From Pyrrhosoma nymphula (taxonomy: Eukaryota; Arthropoda; Insecta; Odonata; Coenagrionidae): 64,000 nucleotides of DNA. Position 1 is the first letter of the stretch; every line of letters begins with the position of its first letter. The stretch covers positions 21,016,192 to 21,080,191 of the forward strand of contig OY754338.1 of assembly GCA_963573305.1 (NCBI GenBank), read 5' to 3'. The notes below the pieces were generated by a model, which saw only the letters and a program-made list of their open reading frames with translations, was not told the origin of the DNA and did no database searches. This document shows positions 57,938 to 64,000 of the stretch, piece by piece. The position numbers and the translations under genes are program-made.

Positions 57938-58045
57938 ACACCAAAGACGGTGAAATTTGCACGAAAAATTAGACTTGACCGGAATTCGAACCCAAATATC
58001 CCAATTGCCAGACAGGTGTGTAAGCCAGTTACATTCCAGGCCATC
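57938..58045 (-). repeat. tRNA-like SINE, family 1, copy c
   Basis: Minus strand: a possible A box (ATGGCCTGGAATGTAACTGG), B box GGGTTCGAATTCCGG, then GTCAAGTCTAATTTTTCGTG, which matches the GTCAAG..TTTTTC block of copies a and b. Its 3' end abuts the target duplication of the LINE, so the LINE probably inserted at the A/T-rich end of this SINE. Confidence 0.55.
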
Positions 58046-58059
58046 TTAATTCAAGGCGA

Positions 58060-58668
58060 ATTTCAGCTACTTTGGTATATATTTTCACACCCGTGCGCGT
58101 GACTGCGTACCATATCATTTGTACAATCGCAATGATTGGAAAAACTTTAATAAAGAGTTTAAAATTATTCAGCCCTGCTTTTTCTATTCATTATTGTATA
58201 TGTTTCTCTGAATTAAATTTATTTTACTCAAAAAATAATGACGATCAGATTATTGCTAAAGTTCTACCGCTGATGTTTAGATAAGATAAAAGTATGTTAA
58301 TTTTGACGCATAGCATATACACCTTACAAAACTCATTACAATTACACATCCGTATCACATTTATAATTAACAGCCTCACGATAAGTGGCGTTCATGTACA
58401 CCTAGATATTACTATTGCTATTAGCCGGCACTAAAGCGTGTGGCTAGGAGCTTTACGTCTCCAGCCATGAGTATAGGACGAAGGAAAACGCAAGTATAGG
58501 AGGAAAAGAGGCTATGGAGGAAGGCGTCTCATACAAGTAAAATGTTTCGTTAATTTTTCATATCATGTGCGGCATGTGGAAAAATAAAGTTTCAGGCCAA
58601 TCACTCGAATTCATTTTCACTCGAATCACCCTTTTACCTGGCGAGTACATTAATTTTAGGGTCGGCAT
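58060..58668. other. Unique DNA
   Basis: Nothing recognised. Short frames without family resemblance. Confidence 0.45.
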
Positions 58669-58672
58669 CATA

Positions 58673-59461
58673 CGGGTGATTACAAAAGAATGCGTCGGTT
58701 TCAAAGATCTGTATTTTTCAAATGGTAAGAGCTACAGAGCTGCGCGACCTCTTAAAATGACCAGTACATTCACTAGTTTTGTTTAAAATACATTAGAAAT
58801 GTTCAATATATCCTCCTTGAGTAATCCGAACAATGCCAAGTCGATATTCAAATTCCTCCCACACTATGTGCAGCATGTCAGCAGTTACTGTCTTCACAGC
58901 CAAAGTTATGCGTGCTTTCAACTCCTCGCTGTTAGTAGGCAATGATGACACAAAGACTTTACCCTTGATATATCCCCACAACACAAATCATATGGTGTGA
59001 GATCAGGTGACCTCGGAGGCCACAGAAGGGTGAGGTCTTGCCTCGCAGATCGACCGTTCCATCTTTGTGGGTAGGTCTCATTAAGATGAGTACGAACTGA
59101 GAGGTGTCAATGGGGGGGGATCCCCGTCTTCCTGAAATACAAAATCATTGGAATCTGCTTCCAGTAAAGGCAAAAGCCAATCTTAATCAACGCCTACTAA
59201 CAGCGGGGAATTGAAATAACGCATAACTTTGGCTGTGAAGACAGTAACTGCTGACATGCTTCATGGAGTGCGGGAGGAATTTTAATATCGACATGACATT
59301 GTTCGGTTACTCAAGGAGAACATATTAAACATTTGAAATGTTTTATTTAACAAAAAGTTAAGAATTTATCGGTCATTTTAAGAGGTCGCGCAGCTCTGTA
59401 GCTCATACAATTTGAAAAATACAGATCTTTGAAACCAACGTATTCTTTTGTTATCACTCTG
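58673..59461. mobile_element. Palindromic Tc1/mariner derivative
   Basis: TA flanks each end (58671-58672 and 59462-59463). The left end GGGTGATTACAAAAGAATGCG and the complement of the right end (AGAGTGATAACAAAAGAATACG) are alike, and the similarity continues for about 300 bases through TTTCAAAGATCTGTATTTTT, CGCGACCTCTTAAAATGACC and the C-terminal coding region of the transposase. Both arms thus carry the same transposase tail, facing inward on opposite strands, with one set of middle sequence. The original element has lost its 5' half and gained an inverted second 3' end. Confidence 0.78.
58793..59160 (-). pseudogene. Mariner-type transposase C-terminal remnant
   Basis: Minus strand, from upstream: FQEDGDPP (resembling the FQQDGAPPH region around the second catalytic aspartate), then WPPRSPDLTPYDL (third catalytic region, PDLTPxD), then after a frame change GYIKGKVFVSSLPTNSEELK, VKTVTADMLHIVWEEFEYRL and GGYIEHF to the end. 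This is a DDE transposase of the IS630/Tc1/mariner superfamily. A frameshift lies in the LCCG/LWG region, and the N-terminal DNA-binding part is absent. Confidence 0.75.
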
Positions 59462-59463
59462 TA

Positions 59464-61815
59464 TATTTCTACCAGTTTCAGATTCTTTTTACTTTAATTG
59501 ACCATGCATTACACCGCAGAGTTTCTAATGGTTTCCATCTCAGACTTGAAAATTGCTTGGGATCACATGGCGTAGACCAGTAGGAGATTCGAGGGAAACT
59601 CCCAGCTTTCATTAAAACTGCCATGAGCAAAAATATGGCAAATGAAAAATTATCGGGTAAATAGGGTTCTAATAGAGGATGTGACGGCAATTGATGACTA
59701 TATCGAGAAATGTTGGGTATAAAGGAAAACTGAACGATTCCAAGAAATCAAACATGTGCATAAAGTGAAAAACAAGTGCAATCGATAACATGGTTCCATC
59801 GGCTGAAATAGTAGGTTGCTAATTATTGATAGTCCTCTGGTCAATAATTCGAGTGGCTAGCGAATTATTACCGGAAACCTTAATATATTTGATTTAAAAT
59901 TCTGCTTAAAGGATATTTTCAATTTCTTCCAATACTAAAATTGAAATAAAATGGATTTGCCAAGAAAATGTCAATTTTTTATCACAATTATTAAGTAATG
60001 ATGTACTTCAGAAAGTAAAACAAATTTTACAAAAATTACTTTGTCTAACGTTGAAAATTTCCCGTTTGGGTAATCGAAAAGAAAGGGAATCAATAAGCTC
60101 TAAGACTGAGAAATATTTAGTTTGCATAAGATCTCCATAAAGTTATAATGGAATCCATATCCGTTTAAGTGCAAGCGAACTATCCAAAACGCAGCCATTA
60201 AATTAACAAGATCGTTGCGGTACTCAATTAACTTCACTGCACAGACAAAGATCAACAGATTTTGCGCTTTAATGATCTTTCGAGTTATGCGTCAAGGGAA
60301 CGCCAGTAACACCACTGCGATTCCTTGACTTACTTCATCGGCGCATAGATTCCAATTAGAAGAAAGTGTTTACCATCTGCCTCCCCACACGGAATTCCTT
60401 CATTTCTCAATCCCACCGAGGAGTTCACATTTTTTCCCTACAGCAGCAAGACGAAAAAAAGTAATGTATACCCCTCGGCTCAACTCACTCCCGGGGTAAA
60501 AAAACGAGGCTCGAAATCTCGTTTAATCAGCGACATCTGCAGTTAAAAATATTCCCCGAAATGTTGTCCCGGCATTTCCCACTGCCTTCCATCCCTTGCG
60601 GCCAAGGTTCCAAAGAGGCGCCGCTGTACAACGTATTGCATTACTACGGGGCGCTGAAAAAATTGATGGAGCTCGTCTGTTTCACGAGAATTTCCTATCC
60701 GCATTTTATTTCACATATGTTTTTTTTCAAAGGAGAGAAGGACCGAAGAGGAGTCAGAATCTACATCATCCCCCTCCCGACTCCCACGCGATCTCTATAA
60801 AAAGAAGAAAACATTACTTATAACTGCTTTTCCCTCGAGCAGCTGTTGATTCCTTTTATTTCACACGTCCTTTTAAGTTCTTTCGGGGAAAAGGTTAATG
60901 CTTTGAATGACTGCATCCATGACTGAATCTCAGATGCTCTCGGGATTCTTCTCTCTTAGGCGATTTCGGGAAATAAAACCAATTTCCCAGTGAGCCATGT
61001 TCAGAACCTTTGTATTACGCAACACTACATTTCATATACCATTTACCACAGGGGTGGTATGCATTATCAATTTTATTTATATGTTTTAGTTGTTTCATTA
61101 TGGTTCTTTATCAACCATTTAACCACCTGAAAATTTCAAGACACACACAGGGACATATTACTCTCCTTCTGTTGCTATTTCTTAGGTGATATGATGCTAT
61201 GGAGTGTCAAATACCAAATAATGTATATCTTCAACTGGTTTTCTTCAAATTTCTTCAAAAGTAAATTATTGCAACAGATTTACTGAGGCCCACGGTTTGT
61301 TTAAAAAAATACATATATATTTAAGTTTGTATCTTAATACATGGTATGTCCACTTGAACTTCATTGATATGTCCACTTTTTCAGAAAATAAGTAATTGTC
61401 TTGAGGAAGAACTTCCCATTTTACTAACAAAAACAAGACATTTTACAACAGGAATATATTGCACCTGAGACAATGAGTGCACCTTTTCTATTATCTGCAT
61501 ATTCATAAAGTGAAAAGCGCAAATCATCATTTTTATACCAGCCAAAAACACTATTATGGCTAAAAAATCTATTAGTAGAAGATCAGTGGATGCTTACATA
61601 CAAAGAAATCTTATTTGTTATCCAATTTCTGTCCTCTCGTGTTCCCCATTGCGATTCAATAGCCTTAACAGCATTGTTAGAAGATGCGAGTCTAGTGAAT
61701 TGTTTTCAACAAGAAATTCTTTATTGAGAATCGGAAGGAGTAATTTTACAATATTTCGATGGTGTTTTTTTAATAATGACCTGCTAAAGGAAATTATGCA
61801 AAAGGATATTTATAT
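59464..61815. other. Unique DNA, no gene recognised
   Basis: 60480-60830 is GC-richer with two overlapping plus-strand frames (79 and 75 codons) of no recognised family. Otherwise AT-rich. No repeat arms seen. Confidence 0.45.
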
Positions 61816-61816
61816 T

Positions 61817-61834
61817 TATAATAATAATAATAAT
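61817..61834 (+). repeat. TAA microsatellite at the LINE 5' junction
   Basis: Five to six ATA/TAA units immediately precede the start of the R4/Dong-type LINE. Dong elements of the R4 clade are known to insert into TAA repeats, so this is the probable target site. Confidence 0.75.
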
Positions 61835-61835
61835 G

Positions 61836-64000
61836 TATATTTGGGTACGGAAGCCGGACCACCAGCCTCCACGTGGCGTACCTGGTAACGGCTCTTGCCG
61901 GCTAATGGTGGACGTCTGCGTGTGGGGCTAACCACCCCACACGTTGTAAAACTGGTTCCAAAAAGGAATTCTGAGAAAGCCACCCACAACCGGCCCCTCT
62001 CGGATGGGGGCCCTAGTGAAGTTGGGAGTGGCAACACGAATAACACCGTTACGGGAGCCCGGATGCAGTGGACGGAAACCCTAAGGGGCGACCTCCTCGC
62101 ATGCCATGCTGCCAGCGAGCCCGAACGCAGGGGGTATATGGCAAGGATGCACTCTTTGTGGTGTGAGATGCATCCAGAGCGAAAAAAGGAAACTCTCCAC
62201 CAACCGCCAGTTCAGAGGAACACACCACCGGCCAGACCACTCTCCCCGACACAGGCAGCCTCTGCACCACCTGAGGCTAGAACGGCACTCATGCCGCAGT
62301 CTATGCCAAATGGAGATGAAGCTGGTCAGGCCGTCGCTGAACTACGAACGCGGTTGTTAAGCACAATATCTTATGATGATGGACAACCTAGGCCGAGAGA
62401 TATCCACCAAAAAATCTCTCTGCGGGGTAATCACCTTTCCCGTTTGAATGGCCTCATCGACGAAATCCTGACAGAGACGTCGGACCTATGGACGGCCAAT
62501 TGCGTGGTCTACGCTGCTGCCAAAATCATGGCTCACTCCCAAAAGAACACCTCTTGGGAGGAAAAAGCAGAAAAAAGGCTGGAACAGTTGGAGGCCAAGA
62601 TCACGCAGGCGAGACAACAGGCGTCGAGAATTCAGTGTGTGATGGAATACATCGCATCTGGGCGAACTTTCACTCCTAAAGTTCGGCGCATAGCGCGCAG
62701 TCTCAGGTACAACCATCACACGCTGAATAAAAGCGTGCTGCTTACCATTAAGCAGCACGCGGTCGATAGAGTACGGGCACTCACCACGGCCCGGAAAAAA
62801 CTCCTGAAGAGGAGTAGGGGCGTGAGAGATAATGCCACCTTTCTCCTTCAGCCGTCCCGTCTCTTTCGACCACCTCCGCCTGTTGTTGAATCTCCGCCAC
62901 CCGTCCAAGAGGTTGAACGTTTCTGGAAGGAAATATACGAAACGTCGAAGCCATTCAACGGAGACACTCCGGCCATAGGCCTCTTTAAAGAGGTTTGTGA
63001 CCGCCACCTACAAGATGTGGATGGACCTCTTTCAGTCACCGAAAGTGACGTGAAGAAGGCCTTCTCTGGCAAGAAGAATTTCTCGGCTCCAGGAATGGAT
63101 GCCGTGAATAACTTCTGGTGGAAGAAATTTACTTCCACCCACCAACACCTCGCCAGAATCTTCACGTCCTTTCTAAATGGTGGAAAACCAATTCCACCTT
63201 GGCTGACTGAGGGACGCACGGTTTTAATACCTAAGAAGGGAGACTTGTCCAATCCAAAGAACTACCGCCCTATAACCTGCCTCAACACTGTATATAAGGC
63301 GTTCACCTCGATCTTGAGCGACCTTATCCTACACCAAGTCCAGCCGGTGTGGGAGGAGGTGTACGAGCAGAGGGGCTCAAAGCGGGGAATCGCGGGATGC
63401 AAGGACAACCTGCTCATTGATAGGTGCATATGCCAGGATGCCATCCGGCATAAGCGAAACCTATCAATGGCCTGGGTGGACTACAAGAAGGCTTTTGACA
63501 CCACTTCGCATGAGCTATTGATCGCCATGCTGAAATTGATGAAAGTCCACCCTGAGGTTGTGTCCTGCATCCAACGCCTGTTACCACTGTGGAAAACGCG
63601 CTTCGTTCTGACCTCAGGCAAGCGGTCAGTTTCCACAGAGTTGGTAACATACCACCGTGGCGTTTTTCAAGGCGACAGCTTGAGCCCCCTACTGTTCTGT
63701 ATTTCCCTCCTACCCCTGTCCCTTAGGCTGCGACGAGGTAAAGGATACATGTGTGGTGTTCCAGGTGACAGGAAGCATAAGGTCACCCATTTGTTTTATA
63801 TGGATGACCTGAAGCTGTACGCTTCTAATGCGAAAGACCTTCGCACTGCCCTGGACACCGTACTGGAATACAGTGAGGCTATAGGAATGGAGTTCGGATT
63901 GGACTAGTGTGCATCCATCCACTTGGCGAGAGGAAGATTTTCGGAGATCAAGGAAGACGTGCAACTTGTTGACGGGAGCGTCATTCGTCACCTCGAGGAC
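61836..64000 (+). mobile_element. R4/Dong-type LINE, runs off the window
   Basis: The element begins at or just after the TAA repeat. A GC-rich leader follows (GGAAGCCGGACCACCAGCC), then one long coding frame. It differs from the flanking DNA by its higher GC content and lack of stops. Its RT belongs to the group of LINEs with a C-terminal restriction-like endonuclease, but that domain would lie beyond position 64000. Apart from one stop codon (63905-63907) the visible part is intact, so this is the youngest-looking LINE in the window. Confidence 0.82.
61895..63907 (+). CDS. R4/Dong-type reverse transcriptase, interrupted by one stop
   Basis: 670 codons; the first in-frame ATG is residue 57 (62063), a more likely start than the upstream TTG. 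A proline-rich linker (RPPPPVVESPPPVQEVERFW) is near residues 327-346. Then come GRTVLIPKKGDLSNPKNYRP, a motif A with WVDYKKAFDTT (D529), RGVFQGDSLSPLLFC and the catalytic FYMDDLKLYA (YMDD, residues 635-638). Motifs and wording fit R4/Dong and related LINEs. The frame ends at TAG where KCA is usual (GLD-stop-CASIHLARG). It then continues open in the same frame to the end of the window. The stop is thus probably a single A-to-T change in an AAG codon. No zinc finger was recognised in the N-terminal part. Confidence 0.85.
   Translation: MPANGGRLRVGLTTPHVVKLVPKRNSEKATHNRPLSDGGPSEVGSGNTNNTVTGARMQWTETLRGDLLACHAASEPERRGYMARMHSLWCEMHPERKKETLHQPPVQRNTPPARPLSPTQAASAPPEARTALMPQSMPNGDEAGQAVAELRTRLLSTISYDDGQPRPRDIHQKISLRGNHLSRLNGLIDEILTETSDLWTANCVVYAAAKIMAHSQKNTSWEEKAEKRLEQLEAKITQARQQASRIQCVMEYIASGRTFTPKVRRIARSLRYNHHTLNKSVLLTIKQHAVDRVRALTTARKKLLKRSRGVRDNATFLLQPSRLFRPPPPVVESPPPVQEVERFWKEIYETSKPFNGDTPAIGLFKEVCDRHLQDVDGPLSVTESDVKKAFSGKKNFSAPGMDAVNNFWWKKFTSTHQHLARIFTSFLNGGKPIPPWLTEGRTVLIPKKGDLSNPKNYRPITCLNTVYKAFTSILSDLILHQVQPVWEEVYEQRGSKRGIAGCKDNLLIDRCICQDAIRHKRNLSMAWVDYKKAFDTTSHELLIAMLKLMKVHPEVVSCIQRLLPLWKTRFVLTSGKRSVSTELVTYHRGVFQGDSLSPLLFCISLLPLSLRLRRGKGYMCGVPGDRKHKVTHLFYMDDLKLYASNAKDLRTALDTVLEYSEAIGMEFGLD

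Noticed and set aside
1..64000. CRISPR arrays, bacterial operons, LTR retrotransposons or endogenous viruses
   Set aside because: No regularly spaced repeats with spacers, no ribosome-binding-site-led gene clusters, and no protease/integrase or envelope-type motifs were seen.

Overview
The window looks like intergenic or intronic DNA from an animal, most probably an arthropod (inference). It is AT-rich, shows no recognisable host gene, and is densely seeded with old transposable elements: Penelope-like elements (PLEs) with hammerhead ribozymes, R4/Dong-type, RTE-type and CR1/Jockey-type LINEs, tRNA-derived and 5S-rRNA-derived SINEs, Tc1/mariner, piggyBac-like and Harbinger-like DNA elements. 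No rRNA operon, functional tRNA, CRISPR array or bacterial gene organisation was seen.

Layout. 1-4 kb: unique AT-rich DNA with two copies of a tRNA-like SINE. 4.0-5.9 kb: a 1.9-kb PLE, rearranged so that its two terminal repeats face outward, each carrying a complete hammerhead ribozyme core. 6.4-8.1 kb: a decayed CR1/Jockey-type LINE split by a 214-bp MITE, then SINEs. 11.0-11.6 kb: a full-length 5S-derived SINE and a small inverted PLE repeat pair. 13.3-14.1 kb: a GC/purine-rich island. 16.2-16.9 kb: a 5'-truncated PLE with a GIY-YIG endonuclease remnant and a 14-bp target duplication. 17-32 kb: mostly unique DNA with purine-rich patches, one Tc1/mariner-type MITE (23.3 kb) and SINEs (25.2 kb). 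32.7-33.9 kb: two interlocked foldback elements with a piggyBac-like MITE inside. 34-49 kb: SINEs, a second 5S-derived SINE with an internal minisatellite, a LINE tail, a 310-bp palindrome, one weak candidate host exon, and a G-rich island. 49.5-50.7 kb: a 232-bp ribozyme-bearing PLE palindrome and a fragment that starts exactly at the predicted ribozyme cut site. 52.6-53.8 kb: a 158-bp tandem repeat and a copy of a dispersed repeat also found at 38.3 kb. 54.8-57.9 kb: a complete but inactivated RTE-type LINE with 14-bp target duplications. 58.7-59.5 kb: a palindromic mariner derivative. 61.8-64.0 kb: a well-preserved R4/Dong-type LINE that begins in a TAA repeat and runs off the window.

The most interesting theme is the PLE set. 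Four independent insertions share one design: two outward-facing copies of the terminal repeat, one arm extended by about 33-47 bases, and (clear in three, possible in one) a 9-14-bp target duplication. Three have readable hammerhead cores whose stem III is a short palindrome, which by analogy with published PLE ribozymes suggests cleavage as dimers. One of them has no coding sequence and resembles a retrozyme-like non-autonomous element. Functional claims about these ribozymes are inference; the motifs and base-pairings are directly visible.
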